From JBJHBY01 sp050485745 (GTDB lineage Bacteria; Pseudomonadota; Gammaproteobacteria; Pseudomonadales; CAMLJR01): DNA of 16,625 bases. The position numbers were made by a program, and so were the translations under genes. Positions within the stretch are counted from its first letter, which is position 1; every line of letters begins with the position of its first letter. The notes beneath the pieces were generated by a model. That model was not told the origin of the DNA. It did not search any database and saw only the letters and a list, made by a program, of their open reading frames with translations. This document shows positions 1 to 14,592 of this stretch, piece after piece. The DNA lies in assembly GCA_050485745.1 (NCBI GenBank), contig JBJHBY010000053.1, positions 1-16,625 of the forward strand, read 5' to 3'.

Positions 1-120
<120 letters not shown>

Positions 121-174
121 GGCTTTGCCAGGGTTCAGTGCTCACCGGGGCTGACCGGAGAATTGCGGGTGATA

Positions 175-195
175 CGGTGGCCTCTCAGGCCACCG
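175..195. terminator. Stop-codon-centred hairpin at the end of clpA, between convergent infA and clpA
   Basis: A perfect inverted repeat has a 9-bp stem (175-183 with 187-195) and a 3-nt loop. The clpA stop codon (185-187) lies at the centre. It is the only strong dyad between the two convergent genes, so it may end both transcripts or protect their 3' ends. Neither strand carries a clear T tract after the stem, so it is not a textbook intrinsic terminator. A nearly identical dyad sits on the ppsA stop codon at 12194-12212. Confidence 0.5.
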
Positions 196-2461
196 CCTCC
201 TCCACCTCTTCAAGCTGCAACTGATCCCCATGCACGAAGACGCGCACGGTGCCTCCGTGGGCGGACAGTGAGCCAAACAGCACCATCTCCGCCAGTGGCT
301 TCTTGATGTACTCCTGAATGACCCGGGCCATGGGGCGTGCACCCATGGATTTGTCGTAGCCCTTGCGCAACAGCCAGCGCCGTGCCTCGTCGTCCACCTC
401 CAGCGACACGCGCTTGTCGTCCAGCTGGCTCTGCAACTCGACCAGGAACTTGTCGACGACATTCAGGATGACGTCTTCCGGCAGCGGATTGAACTGCACG
501 ATGCCATCCAGCCGGTTGCGGAACTCCGGCGTGAACAGGCGGTTGATCGCCTCCATCGCATCGGTGGTGTGGTCCTGTTCCGAAAAGCCGATGGAGCGAC
601 GGCTGATACTTTCCGCACCGGCGTTGGTAGTCATCACCAGAATGACATTGCGGAAGTCCGCCTTGCGGCCGTTGTTGTCGGTGAGCGCACCGTGGTCCAT
701 CACCTGCAGCAACAGATTGAAGACCTCGGGGTGTGCCTTCTCGATCTCGTCCAGCAGCACCACGCTGTGGGGGTGCTTGGTCACCGCATCGGTGAGCAGG
801 CCTCCCTGGTCGAAGCCGACGTAGCCCGGGGGGGCGCCGATGAGGCGTGACACCGTATGCCGTTCCATGTACTCGGACATATCGAAGCGGATCAGTTCAA
901 GGCCGAGAATACGCGCCAGTTGCCGGCTGACCTCGGTCTTGCCGACGCCGGTCGGACCGGCGAGCAGGAAGGAGCCAATCGGTTTCTCCACCGGCTTGAG
1001 CCCGGCCCTGGTCAATTTGATCGAGGTGGCCAGGGTGGCAATGGCCTCGTCCTGGCCAAACACCACCATGCGCAGGTTCTCCTCGAGCTTGCCCAGCGCC
1101 TCGCGATCGTCTCTGGACACGGTCTTGGGGGGGATGCGCGCGATGCGGGCGACCACTGCCTCGATTTCGGCCACGTTGATCAGCTTGCGCCGCTTGCTGG
1201 GGGCCTGCAGTTGCTGGTACGCGCCAGCCTCGTCGATCACGTCGATGGCCTTGTCCGGCAGAAAGCGGTCGGGGATGTAGCGCGCCGACAGCTCCGCGGC
1301 ACAGTGCAGCGCCTTGTCGGTATAACGCAGGCCGTGATGCTCCTCGAAGCGGCTCTTCAGCCCCTTGAGAATCAGGTACGCATCCTCCACCGAGGGTTCC
1401 AGTACATCGACCTTCTGGAAGCGCCGGCTCAGCGCCCGGTCCTTCTCGAAAATGCCCCGGTACTCCTGGTAGGTGGTGGAACCGATGCAGCGCATCTGGC
1501 CCGAGGTCAACAGTGGCTTGAGCAGGTTGGAGGCGTCCATGACGCCACCGGATGCAGCACCGGCACCGATGATGGTGTGGATTTCGTCAATAAACAGGAT
1601 CGCGTTCTCGCGCTTCTTCAGATCGCGCAGCAAACCCTTGAAGCGCTTCTCGAAATCACCGCGGTACTTGGTGCCCGCCAGCAGCGCGCCCAGGTCCAGC
1701 GCGTAGACCACGCTGCCCTTGAGAATCTCCGGCACCTCGCCCTCGACGATCATCTTCGCCAGGCCCTCGGCGATGGCGGTCTTGCCGACGCCGGATTCGC
1801 CAACCAGCAGGGGGTTGTTCTTGCGCCGGCGGACCAGAATCTGGGCGACCCGTTCGACCTCCTGCAGGCGACCGACCAGCGGGTCGATGCGGCCGGCGCG
1901 GGCCTCTTCATTCAGGTTGGTGGCAAAGGCATCGAGGGGGCTGCGCTCGGGATCGACGCCGGCACCATCTTCTTCCCCCGCCTGCTCGCGACCGTGCTCG
2001 ACACCGGAGTCACTGCCGTGATCGGCAACCTTGGAGATTCCGTGGGTGATGTAATTGACCACATCCAGGCGGGCAATGCTCTGCTGTTTAAGGAAGTAGA
2101 CCGCCTGACTTTCCTGCTCGCTGAAGATGGCCACCAGCACATTGGCGCCGGTGACCTCTTTTTTGCCGGAGGACTGCACATGGAAGACGGCGCGCTGCAG
2201 CACTCGCTGGAAGCCGAGGGTGGGCTGGGTTTCGCGCTCCAGATCATCTTCAGGAATCAGCGGCGTGGTGGCGTCAACGAACTCGGTGAGGTCCGAGCGC
2301 AATCGCGCAAGATCTGCTCCACAGGCGCGCAGTACCCGTGCCGCGACATCATTGTCGAGCAGGGCCAGCAACAGGTGCTCGACCGTCATGAATTCGTGAC
2401 GCTTGACCCGGGCGCCTTTGAAGGCCTGGTTGAGTGTTGCCTCAAGGTCCTTGCTCAGCAT
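185..2461 (-). CDS. clpA: ATP-dependent Clp protease ATP-binding subunit ClpA
   Basis: ClpA is the hexameric AAA+ unfoldase that feeds substrates, including N-end rule proteins delivered by ClpS, into the ClpP peptidase. The protein has 758 residues, the usual family length. Residues 1 to about 145 form the Clp N-domain that docks ClpS. The first AAA+ module has Walker A GESGVGKT at 221-228 and Walker B ILFIDE at 288-293. The second has Walker A GPTGVGKT at 502-509 and Walker B VVLLDE at 567-572. The ClpP-docking tripeptide is present as IGF at 624-626, where E. coli has IGL. An acidic, low-complexity linker at about 147-173 joins the N-domain to the first module. The ATG is preceded by GAGG at suitable spacing. 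The gene lies 19 bp downstream of clpS and is probably cotranscribed with it. The stop codon sits inside a hairpin. Confidence 0.97.
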   Translation of the reverse strand: MLSKDLEATLNQAFKGARVKRHEFMTVEHLLLALLDNDVAARVLRACGADLARLRSDLTEFVDATTPLIPEDDLERETQPTLGFQRVLQRAVFHVQSSGKKEVTGANVLVAIFSEQESQAVYFLKQQSIARLDVVNYITHGISKVADHGSDSGVEHGREQAGEEDGAGVDPERSPLDAFATNLNEEARAGRIDPLVGRLQEVERVAQILVRRRKNNPLLVGESGVGKTAIAEGLAKMIVEGEVPEILKGSVVYALDLGALLAGTKYRGDFEKRFKGLLRDLKKRENAILFIDEIHTIIGAGAASGGVMDASNLLKPLLTSGQMRCIGSTTYQEYRGIFEKDRALSRRFQKVDVLEPSVEDAYLILKGLKSRFEEHHGLRYTDKALHCAAELSARYIPDRFLPDKAIDVIDEAGAYQQLQAPSKRRKLINVAEIEAVVARIARIPPKTVSRDDREALGKLEENLRMVVFGQDEAIATLATSIKLTRAGLKPVEKPIGSFLLAGPTGVGKTEVSRQLARILGLELIRFDMSEYMERHTVSRLIGAPPGYVGFDQGGLLTDAVTKHPHSVVLLDEIEKAHPEVFNLLLQVMDHGALTDNNGRKADFRNVILVMTTNAGAESISRRSIGFSEQDHTTDAMEAINRLFTPEFRNRLDGIVQFNPLPEDVILNVVDKFLVELQSQLDDKRVSLEVDDEARRWLLRKGYDKSMGARPMARVIQEYIKKPLAEMVLFGSLSAHGGTVRVFVHGDQLQLEEVEEAVA

Positions 2462-2480
2462 ACTGCCACCTCAACTTGAC

Positions 2481-2843
2481 TCAGTCGTCGGATGCTTCGA
2501 TTTCCGCCAGCAGCGGGTGCTGGTGTTCCCGGGCGTAGTGGTTGACCTGGGCCGCCTTGGTTTCTGCGATATCCCGGGTATAAATGCCACACACGCCCTT
2601 GCCCTGGGTGTGCACCGTGAGCATCACCTGGGTTGCCTTTTCGCGGCTCATGCCGAAGAAGACCTCCAGAACCTCGACCACGAACTCCATCGGGGTATAG
2701 TCATCATTCATTAATACGACCCGATAAAGCGGCGGTGGTTTCAGACGGGGCTTCACCGCCTCCACCGCCAGGCCGCTACCACCCTGCCCTGGCTCGTCGT
2801 CGCTCATACTCAATGTTAGACGAAGAAAATCGACCTTACCCAT
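2481..2843 (-). CDS. clpS: ATP-dependent Clp protease adaptor protein ClpS
   Basis: ClpS binds substrates with destabilising N-terminal residues and hands them to ClpA, switching ClpAP to N-end rule degradation. With this start the protein has 120 residues. The core from about residue 37 ([20 protein letters not shown]) matches the ClpS fold. The NDD cluster at 46-48 and His78 correspond to the N-degron pocket of the family. The tail [12 protein letters not shown] is also conserved. I chose the ATG at 2843 (MGKVDFLRL) because it has AGG seven bases upstream and an N-terminus like that of Pseudomonas ClpS. An in-frame ATG at 2858 adds five residues, and one at 2807 would give an E. coli-like length but has a weaker ribosome site. 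The gene precedes clpA by 19 bp and diverges from cspD. Confidence 0.94.
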   Translation of the reverse strand: MGKVDFLRLTLSMSDDEPGQGGSGLAVEAVKPRLKPPPLYRVVLMNDDYTPMEFVVEVLEVFFGMSREKATQVMLTVHTQGKGVCGIYTRDIAETKAAQVNHYAREHQHPLLAEIEASDD

Positions 2844-2911
2844 AAATACGCCTGTCATTCACATCCGGATGCGGGCTCCCTGCCCGCCGTCCACGCATGA
2901 TACTGCCCGGC

Positions 2912-2926
2912 GTGGCCTCCGGCCAC
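2912..2926. repeat. Small perfect hairpin in the clpS 5' region
   Basis: GTGGCC, a 3-base spacer and GGCCAC form a 6-bp stem about 70 bp upstream of clpS on its coding strand. It lies beside a TATCAT-like hexamer (minus strand, within 2895-2900) that lacks a recognisable -35 partner. It could be leader structure or an operator dyad; the sequence cannot decide which. Confidence 0.3.
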
Positions 2927-2936
2927 AATGCGGGGG

Positions 2937-2965
2937 TTGACTATTGCCTGAAAAATGATTAAACA
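2937..2965 (+). promoter_or_regulatory. Candidate sigma-70 promoter for cspD
   Basis: TTGACT at 2937-2942 is a 5/6 match to the -35 consensus. An A+T-rich stretch follows, the only one in this intergenic region, with a weak -10 (TAAACA at 17 bp, or TTAAAC preceded by TGA at 16 bp). It would give a leader of roughly 90 nt before cspD. The weak -10 keeps confidence low. Confidence 0.4.
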
Positions 2966-3064
2966 GGCCGGGACCCAGTCACTTCGACCCGCTGTCCTCT
3001 CACAATAACCAGGCGGGCGTCGTGAATCAGCTCCCGGACGGAGCGAAGTAGAAGGACCCTGGTC

Positions 3065-3316
3065 ATGCAAACCGGTATCGTCAAGTGGTTCAATAACGCC
3101 AAAGGCTATGGCTTCATCCTGTCCGATGATGGTGGCGGGGATATCTTCGCGCACTACTCCGCCATCGACATGGACGGCTACAAGACCCTCAAGGCCGGAC
3201 AGAGCGTGGTCTTCGAAGCGGAGCAGGGCCCCAAGGGCCTGCACGCGAGGAAGATCCAGTCGGCTGGTGGTGCCCCCGAACCCGGCGTCGGGGAAGAGGC
3301 ACCCGGGGAGCTCTGA
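3065..3316 (+). CDS. cspD: Cold-shock-domain protein CspD
   Basis: CspD is a single-domain nucleic-acid-binding protein. In E. coli it is induced in stationary phase and inhibits DNA replication. The 83-residue product has the RNP1 motif KGYGFI at 13-18 and RNP2 DIFAHY at 26-31. The CspD-type stretch IDMDGYKTLKAGQSV at 34-48 separates it from the shorter CspA type. The cold-shock domain ends near residue 66. A Gly/Pro/Glu-rich tail of about 17 residues follows, unlike the tail I know from E. coli CspD. The ATG has a good AGAAGGA ribosome site eight bases upstream. The gene diverges from clpS-clpA, the standard gammaproteobacterial arrangement, in which ClpAP and CspD are linked to slow growth. 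It converges on icd. Confidence 0.93.
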   Translation: MQTGIVKWFNNAKGYGFILSDDGGGDIFAHYSAIDMDGYKTLKAGQSVVFEAEQGPKGLHARKIQSAGGAPEPGVGEEAPGEL

Positions 3317-3370
3317 GCGGAAGCAGTTGCGCCCGCCAGCAGCGCACCCCCGGGCAGGATGCTGAAGGTC

Positions 3371-3399
3371 GTGCCCACCCGACTGGATCGGGCGGGCAC
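3371..3399. terminator. Strong hairpin between convergent cspD and icd
   Basis: Two 12-nt arms (3371-3382 and 3388-3399) surround a 5-base loop. They pair fully except for one position, which is A-C in the plus-strand RNA and a U-G wobble in the minus-strand RNA, so the structure is sounder for the icd transcript. It probably acts as a shared terminator or 3'-end stabiliser. No T tract follows on either strand. Confidence 0.5.
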
Positions 3400-3406
3400 C
3401 CACAGC

Positions 3407-5797
<2,391 letters not shown>

Positions 5798-5834
5798 AAA
5801 ACGGGCCGAAATACCCAAACGAAAAAGCGCGGGG

Positions 5835-5863
5835 AGTATATCATCATCGCTCCGGTTTGACAG
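5835..5863 (-). promoter_or_regulatory. Candidate sigma-70 promoter for icd
   Basis: On the minus strand CTGTCA (5858-5863, 4/6 to the -35 consensus) is followed after exactly 17 bp by TATACT (5835-5840, 5/6 to the -10 consensus). It would start transcription near 5828 and give an unusually long, GC-rich leader of about 175 nt before icd. It is the best promoter-like pair in the icd-rluE intergenic region. Confidence 0.5.
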
Positions 5864-5914
5864 TTTCCGACAGCGCCGCGATGCTGCGTGCCAGCCAACC
5901 GACACAGGTCACAC

Positions 5915-6517
5915 ATGGCCAGCCTGCTGCTCTTCAACAAGCCCTGGGGGGTTCTCAGTCAGTTCCGCGCCGAAGGGGGGCACGCCGGTCTGGCCGACTG
6001 GATCGATGCCCCGGGTTACTATCCGGCCGGACGTCTCGACCACGACTCGGAGGGTCTGTTGCTGCTTACCGATGATGGCGCCCTGCAGCACCGCATTGCC
6101 CATCCGCGGCACAAGCTGCCCAAGACGTACTGGGTACAGGTTGAGGGCGAGCCCGATGACACAGCGCTTTCGAGCCTGCGCCAGGGCGTGGTGCTGAACG
6201 ATGGCCCTACCCTGCCCGCGCAGGTGTGCCGGCTCGACCCCGCACCGGCACTGTGGCCAAGGAACCCACCTGTCAGGCAGCGTCGCCATATTCCCACCTG
6301 CTGGCTGGAACTGGTCATCACCGAGGGGCGCAACCGGCAGGTGCGGCGCATGACGGCCGCGGTTGGCCACCCGACCTTGCGTCTGGTCCGGATTGCTGTC
6401 GGCCCCTGGCGCCTGGATGAGCTGGGCCCGGGAGAGAGCCGCCGGCTCGATGTCCACCTGCCTGCTCCGCGTGTGGCAGCGCGGCGAGGCCGGCTACGCC
6501 CGGCCGCGAAACGCTGA
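5915..6517 (+). CDS. rluE: 23S rRNA pseudouridine synthase, RluE-type
   Basis: RluE isomerises a uridine of 23S rRNA (U2457 in E. coli) to pseudouridine. The 200-residue product opens with MASLLLFNKPWGVLSQF, lacks the S4 domain found in RsuA and RluB/RluF, and is near the E. coli RluE length. The catalytic motif of the RsuA family is PAGRLDHDSEGLLLLTDDGA, with the nucleophilic Asp at residue 42. KTYWVQVEG and the RNA-contacting EGRNRQVRRM follow. A basic tail rich in Arg and Ala ends the protein. I chose ATG 5915, six bases after AGG; an upstream in-frame GTG at 5888 has no ribosome site and would add nine non-conserved residues. The gene is divergent from icd and upstream of nudJ, as in E. 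coli. Confidence 0.93.
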   Translation: MASLLLFNKPWGVLSQFRAEGGHAGLADWIDAPGYYPAGRLDHDSEGLLLLTDDGALQHRIAHPRHKLPKTYWVQVEGEPDDTALSSLRQGVVLNDGPTLPAQVCRLDPAPALWPRNPPVRQRRHIPTCWLELVITEGRNRQVRRMTAAVGHPTLRLVRIAVGPWRLDELGPGESRRLDVHLPAPRVAARRGRLRPAAKR

Positions 6518-6522
6518 GTCCG

Positions 6523-6528
6523 TATAAT
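6523..6528 (+). promoter_or_regulatory. Perfect TATAAT box between rluE and nudJ
   Basis: A full consensus -10 hexamer lies five bases after the rluE stop codon and 38 bp before the nudJ ATG. No -35 match is present at 16-18 bp, where the sequence is G+C only, and no TGn extension precedes it. It could be a weak or activator-dependent internal promoter for nudJ-mnmA-hflD. Confidence 0.3.
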
Positions 6529-6566
6529 GGGAAGCAATGTGTCGATTTGCAGACGGAGCACCGAAC

Positions 6567-7010
6567 ATGTCCTGGCAGCCCCACGTCACCGTGGCCACCG
6601 TGGTGGAGCACAACGGGCGCTTTCTGCTGGTGGAGGAGCACGACGCCTCCGGTGAGCGGGTCTACAACCAGCCTGCAGGCCACCTCGAAGCCGGCGAGAC
6701 CCTGGTGGAAGCCGCGTATCGCGAGACCCTGGAAGAGACCGGCTACCGGGTACGCATCGATGGCGTGGTCGGCATCGGGCTGTATACGGCGCCGGCCAAC
6801 GGGGTAACCTATCACCGCACCACCTTCTTCGGGCAGGTCCTCGAGCACCTGCCGCAACAGCCTCTGGATACGGGTATCCTGTGCGCCCTGTGGCTGGAAC
6901 CGGAGGCGATCCGCGCCAGCTCTGGTAAACTGCGCAGTCCGCTGGTCTGGCAAGTGGTGCGCCAGTACCTCGACGGTCACCGCTATCCCCTGTCCATGAT
7001 TTACGGCTGA
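6567..7010 (+). CDS. nudJ: Nudix hydrolase, NudJ-type phosphatase
   Basis: NudJ hydrolyses nucleoside di- and triphosphates and, in E. coli, the thiamine precursor HMP-PP. The 147-residue product carries the Nudix box [20 protein letters not shown] with its closing TGY. The box spacing is exact (Gx5Ex7RE..EE.G), although the residue after RE is Thr where an aliphatic residue is usual. The N-terminal [20 protein letters not shown] and the C-terminal [20 protein letters not shown] and LSMI align with NudJ rather than with other Nudix families. ATG 6567 is supported by GGAG eight bases upstream; a longer frame starting at 6537 lacks this and adds non-conserved residues. The gene lies in the conserved order rluE-nudJ-mnmA-hflD-purB and ends 4 bp before mnmA. 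Confidence 0.93.
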   Translation: MSWQPHVTVATVVEHNGRFLLVEEHDASGERVYNQPAGHLEAGETLVEAAYRETLEETGYRVRIDGVVGIGLYTAPANGVTYHRTTFFGQVLEHLPQQPLDTGILCALWLEPEAIRASSGKLRSPLVWQVVRQYLDGHRYPLSMIYG

Positions 7011-7014
7011 CTCC

Positions 7015-8117
7015 ATGTCATCAAACCCGCTTCCCCGCATCATTGTCGGTATGTCCGGCGGCGTCGACTCATCGGTGACTGCCCTGTTGCTGCAGCAGCA
7101 GGGCTATCCGGTCGAGGGGCTGTTCATGAAGAACTGGGAGGAGGACGACGGCACCGAATACTGCACCGCTCGCGAGGATCTGGCCGATGCCCAGGCCGTC
7201 TGCGACCGTCTGGGCATTCACCTGCATACCGCCAATTTCGCGGCGGAGTACTGGGACGGCGTGTTCGAGCATTTTCTGGCGGAATACCAGGCCGGGCGCA
7301 CTCCCAACCCGGATATCCTGTGCAACCGGGAGATCAAGTTCCGCGCCTTTCTCGACTACGCGCTGGCCCTGGGCGCCGATGGCATTGCCACCGGCCACTA
7401 TGCGCGGCGCCGGGATGTGGACGGGGACACCTGGCTGCTCAAGGGGCTGGATCCGGACAAGGACCAGAGCTACTTCCTGCACGCGGTTGGCGGCGAGCAA
7501 CTGGCGCGCGCCCGGTTTCCCCTCGGGGAGATGCACAAGCACGAGGTGCGCCGCATTGCCGGGGTGCATGGACTGCGCACCCATGACAAAAAGGACTCCA
7601 CCGGTATCTGCTTTATCGGCGAGCGTCGTTTCCGCGACTTCCTGCAGCGCTATCTGCCCGCCCAGCCCGGTGCCATCGAGGACCTGGATGGGCACCACCT
7701 CGGTGAGCACAGTGGCCTGATGTACCACACCATCGGTCAGCGCCAGGGGCTGGGCATTGGCGGCGTGCGCGGTGCCGGAGAGGCGCCCTGGTATGTGGTC
7801 GGCAAGGACCTGCAGCGCAATGTGCTGCTGGTGGCCCAGGGCAGTGACCACCCCGCCCTGTTCAGCCAGGGTCTCAGCCTTTCGCAGATTCACTGGATTG
7901 ATGGCCGCGGCCCCACCCTGCCCGCTCGCCTGCACGCCAAGGTGCGCTATCGTCAGAGTGATCAGGCCTGTGAGCTGCGCCGTGATGGTGACTCCTGGAC
8001 GGTACACTTCGAACAGCCCCAGCGCGCGGTCACCCCCGGGCAGTCCGCGGTGTTCTATGACGGCGAACGCTGCCTGGGTGGTGGCGTGATCGAGCGGGCC
8101 GTCGGCGGGGTGGCAGA

Positions 8118-8121
<4 letters not shown>
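7015..8121 (+). CDS. mnmA: tRNA-specific 2-thiouridylase MnmA
   Basis: MnmA activates U34 of tRNA-Lys, -Glu and -Gln by adenylation and inserts sulfur delivered by the IscS/Tus relay, forming s2U34. The 368-residue protein has the PP-loop SGGVDSS at 14-20. The catalytic Cys103 lies in [12 protein letters not shown] and the second catalytic Cys199 in [18 protein letters not shown] at 126-131 and [15 protein letters not shown] are also conserved. The central domain and C-terminal beta-barrel are complete. Only 4 bp separate its ATG from the nudJ stop, and no clear Shine-Dalgarno is visible, which suggests translational coupling. Its stop codon overlaps the hflD start (ATGA). Confidence 0.97.
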
Positions 8122-10209
<2,088 letters not shown>

Positions 10210-10213
10210 GCCG

Positions 10214-11356
10214 ATGCAACTCCGGGGTCTGCAGCCGGGACGCTTTCTCGCCGAAACCTGGCAGCAGCGGCCGCAGCTGTTCCACGGCGCCCTGCCGGGC
10301 TTCCGCAGCCCGCTGAGCCCGGAGGAACTGGCCGGCCTGGCCTGCGAGGATGACATTGAGGCGCGTCTGGTCATTCACGACCCGAAGCACGACCACTGGT
10401 CCCTGGAACACGGCCCCTTTGCGGAAACCCGTTTTGCCAGCCTGCCGCCGGACCACTGGACTCTGCTGGTGCAGGCGGTCGACCACTGGCACCCCGAAGT
10501 CGCCGCCCTGCTCAATGCCTTTCGCTTTATTCCCGGCTGGCGCATCGATGATGTGATGGTGAGCTACGCTACCCGAGGGGGGTCGGTGGGGCCGCATTTC
10601 GATCAGTACGATGTGTTCCTGATCCAGGGCCTCGGCCAACGCCGCTGGCATGTCGGAGCGCACTGTGATCACCACACCCCGCTACGCGAGCAGGTGCCAC
10701 TGCGGCAGTTACAGCACTTCAGCGCCGAGCAAAGCTGGCTGCTCGAACCCGGCGACATGCTCTACCTGCCGCCAGGCGTTGCCCACCATGGTATCGCCGA
10801 GAGCGATCACTGCATGACCTTCTCGGTGGGTTTCCGCGCCCCCTCGATGCAGACCCTGCTCAGCGGCTGGTGCGACCACCTGCTGGCCGCGGACACGGAA
10901 CGCCTTTTCGCCGACCCCCGGCGTCCGGCCACGCGCTATCCCGGACGCCTTGGCGAGGCCGATATCACGCGCCTGCAGGCACTGCTGCGCGAGGCCGTTG
11001 CCGATCGCGCCGGGCTGGCCCATTGGCTGGGTGCGCAGCTGTCGGAGCCGAAATATCCTCGCCCACCGGCGCGGCGGACCATGAGCACGGCCGCACTGCA
11101 GCGGGCGCTCAGCCGGCGGCAGCTGCTGCGGGCAGCCGCGTCGCGCTGGCTGTACCGGGTGAGCAAGGGCAACACCGAACTGTTTGTCGACGGCCACGCC
11201 TACACCTGCGAGGGCGCCTGTGCCGCACTGGCGCAGGGCTGGTGTGATGCCCCGCTGGAGTCGCCACTGCCGGTACCGGATACCCGCTGCAGCGCACAGA
11301 TGACGCTGACCCGCACCCTGCTCGCCCGCGGCGCTCTGGAGTGGAACCATGACTAG
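10214..11356 (+). CDS. roxA: Ribosomal protein L16 arginine hydroxylase, cupin/JmjC-like (RoxA/YcfD type)
   Basis: RoxA is an Fe(II)/2-oxoglutarate oxygenase that hydroxylates an arginine of ribosomal protein L16. The 380-residue product is close to the E. coli protein (373). The metal triad is visible as His128 and Asp130 in GPHFDQYDVFLIQG and His191 in LPPGVAHHG, with the family motif SVGFRAP just after. WxxRPQLFxGALPGF near the N-terminus and PGDMLYLPPG also fit. The C-terminal part (about 230-380) corresponds to the dimerisation and winged-helix regions but is less conserved. The gene starts 4 bp after purB without a strong ribosome site, so it is probably coupled. In E. coli phoP and phoQ separate purB from roxA; here they are absent. 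It overlaps the next gene by 8 bp. Confidence 0.9.
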   Translation: MQLRGLQPGRFLAETWQQRPQLFHGALPGFRSPLSPEELAGLACEDDIEARLVIHDPKHDHWSLEHGPFAETRFASLPPDHWTLLVQAVDHWHPEVAALLNAFRFIPGWRIDDVMVSYATRGGSVGPHFDQYDVFLIQGLGQRRWHVGAHCDHHTPLREQVPLRQLQHFSAEQSWLLEPGDMLYLPPGVAHHGIAESDHCMTFSVGFRAPSMQTLLSGWCDHLLAADTERLFADPRRPATRYPGRLGEADITRLQALLREAVADRAGLAHWLGAQLSEPKYPRPPARRTMSTAALQRALSRRQLLRAAASRWLYRVSKGNTELFVDGHAYTCEGACAALAQGWCDAPLESPLPVPDTRCSAQMTLTRTLLARGALEWNHD

Positions 11357-11843
11357 GGCGCTGCTGGGGCAGGACGGCGGCCGCTTCCATGTGGCGGACA
11401 CCGCCGGAGTCGCCCTGGACCTGGCCCGGCAGGCACGCCGCGAGTTGTGCGTGCTCAGTGTCAGTCTCGAACCGGAACTGTTTGATGGCGAGGACTTCGC
11501 CGCTGCGGTCTCGGCGCTGGCACGGCGTCACCGCCACACCCGGGTGCGACTGCTGGTAGCCGACAGCCGCCCCCTGCGCCAGAGCCGGCATCGGCTGCTG
11601 CACCTGGCCAGGCGCCTGGAGTCCAGCATCAGCCTGCGCTGCTGTCACCCGGATCAGGCGGACGTCTCCGAGTGCTGGCTGCTGGCGGATCAGCGTGGAC
11701 TGCTGGTCTATACGCCGGCCCAGGGCAGGGACAGCTGGGCGGACTACAACAACCGCCCCCTGGTACAGGATCGTCAGGAGCACTTCGAGCGGCTCTGGGC
11801 TGAATCCCGCGAGGATCCGGACCTGCGCCAGCTGTCGCTGTAG
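11349..11843 (+). CDS. Conserved small protein of unknown function, DUF7931-like
   Basis: I do not know a function for this 164-residue protein. It has no signal peptide or membrane helix and is rich in Arg, Leu and Asp. From the residue pattern I expect alternating strands and helices: strands at about 33-40 and 65-71, an Arg/His-rich helix around HRLLHLARRLESSI (81-94), a strand GLLVYTP (117-123), then YNNRP (133-137) and a C-terminal helix. This resembles, from memory, the DUF7931 family of gammaproteobacteria, which has a phospholipase-D-like half-fold. No HKD catalytic motif is present, so a PLD activity is not supported. A GGAG seven bases before the ATG, plus the 8-bp overlap with roxA, indicates cotranscription with roxA. 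It is the last gene of the rightward run. Confidence 0.82.
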   Translation: MTRALLGQDGGRFHVADTAGVALDLARQARRELCVLSVSLEPELFDGEDFAAAVSALARRHRHTRVRLLVADSRPLRQSRHRLLHLARRLESSISLRCCHPDQADVSECWLLADQRGLLVYTPAQGRDSWADYNNRPLVQDRQEHFERLWAESREDPDLRQLSL

Positions 11844-11862
11844 GCGGCTAAGCCAGGCGGGT

Positions 11863-12186
11863 TCAGAGCATGACCCCGAGTTCGTTGCCCCGATCCGCCA
11901 GGTCATAGCGGCGCAGGCCCCGGCAGGGTGCCTCTGTGGCGTGACGCAGTTCGCCGGTGGCGATATCGAAGCGGTAGTGATGACGCGGGCAGGTCAGCAG
12001 CAGTTGCCCGCCAACGAACTCGATCGCAGCCTGTTCCAGGGCGTGCCCGCGGTGCGGGCAGGTCGCCTCGAGCAGATAGCACTCGCCCTCGTGCTGCAGC
12101 AACAGAAGCTGGTGCTGGTCGATGCGAAACACGCGGCGGTAGCCGTCGTGGAGGTTGATCAGTTTTTCCAGCGAATGGTAGCGCAT
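11863..12186 (-). CDS. Rieske-type [2Fe-2S] ferredoxin
   Basis: This is a 107-residue protein consisting of a single Rieske domain. The cluster ligands are clear: Cys43 and His45 in ATCPHRGHAL and Cys66 and His69 in LTCPRHHYRFD, the CxH...CxxH pattern. There is no twin-arginine signal, membrane anchor or oxygenase catalytic domain, so it should be a soluble cytoplasmic electron carrier or redox subunit. I chose ATG 12186; a GTG at 12231 would extend it into ppsA. The start lies 16 bp after the ppsA stop, with a hairpin in that gap and no clear Shine-Dalgarno. Expression probably depends on ppsA transcription and perhaps on translational coupling. No redox partner or oxygenase gene is visible nearby, so its substrate pathway is unknown. 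Confidence 0.88.
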   Translation of the reverse strand: MRYHSLEKLINLHDGYRRVFRIDQHQLLLLQHEGECYLLEATCPHRGHALEQAAIEFVGGQLLLTCPRHHYRFDIATGELRHATEAPCRGLRRYDLADRGNELGVML

Positions 12187-12202
12187 CGCCAGCGGCGGCC
12201 TG

Positions 12203-14584
<2,382 letters not shown>

Positions 14585-14592
14585 GACCAAGA

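Noticed and set aside
857..2479. 540-codon open frame antisense to clpA
   Set aside because: It has no ribosome site or recognisable domain, and its composition (many Gln, His, Asp, Val) is that of an antisense reading of GC-rich coding DNA. The clpA frame is fully conserved.
5857..5862. TTGACA as a -35 box for rluE
   Set aside because: At 16-18 bp downstream the sequence is not -10-like (GATGCT/CGATGC). The same bases are better explained as part of the icd -35 on the other strand.
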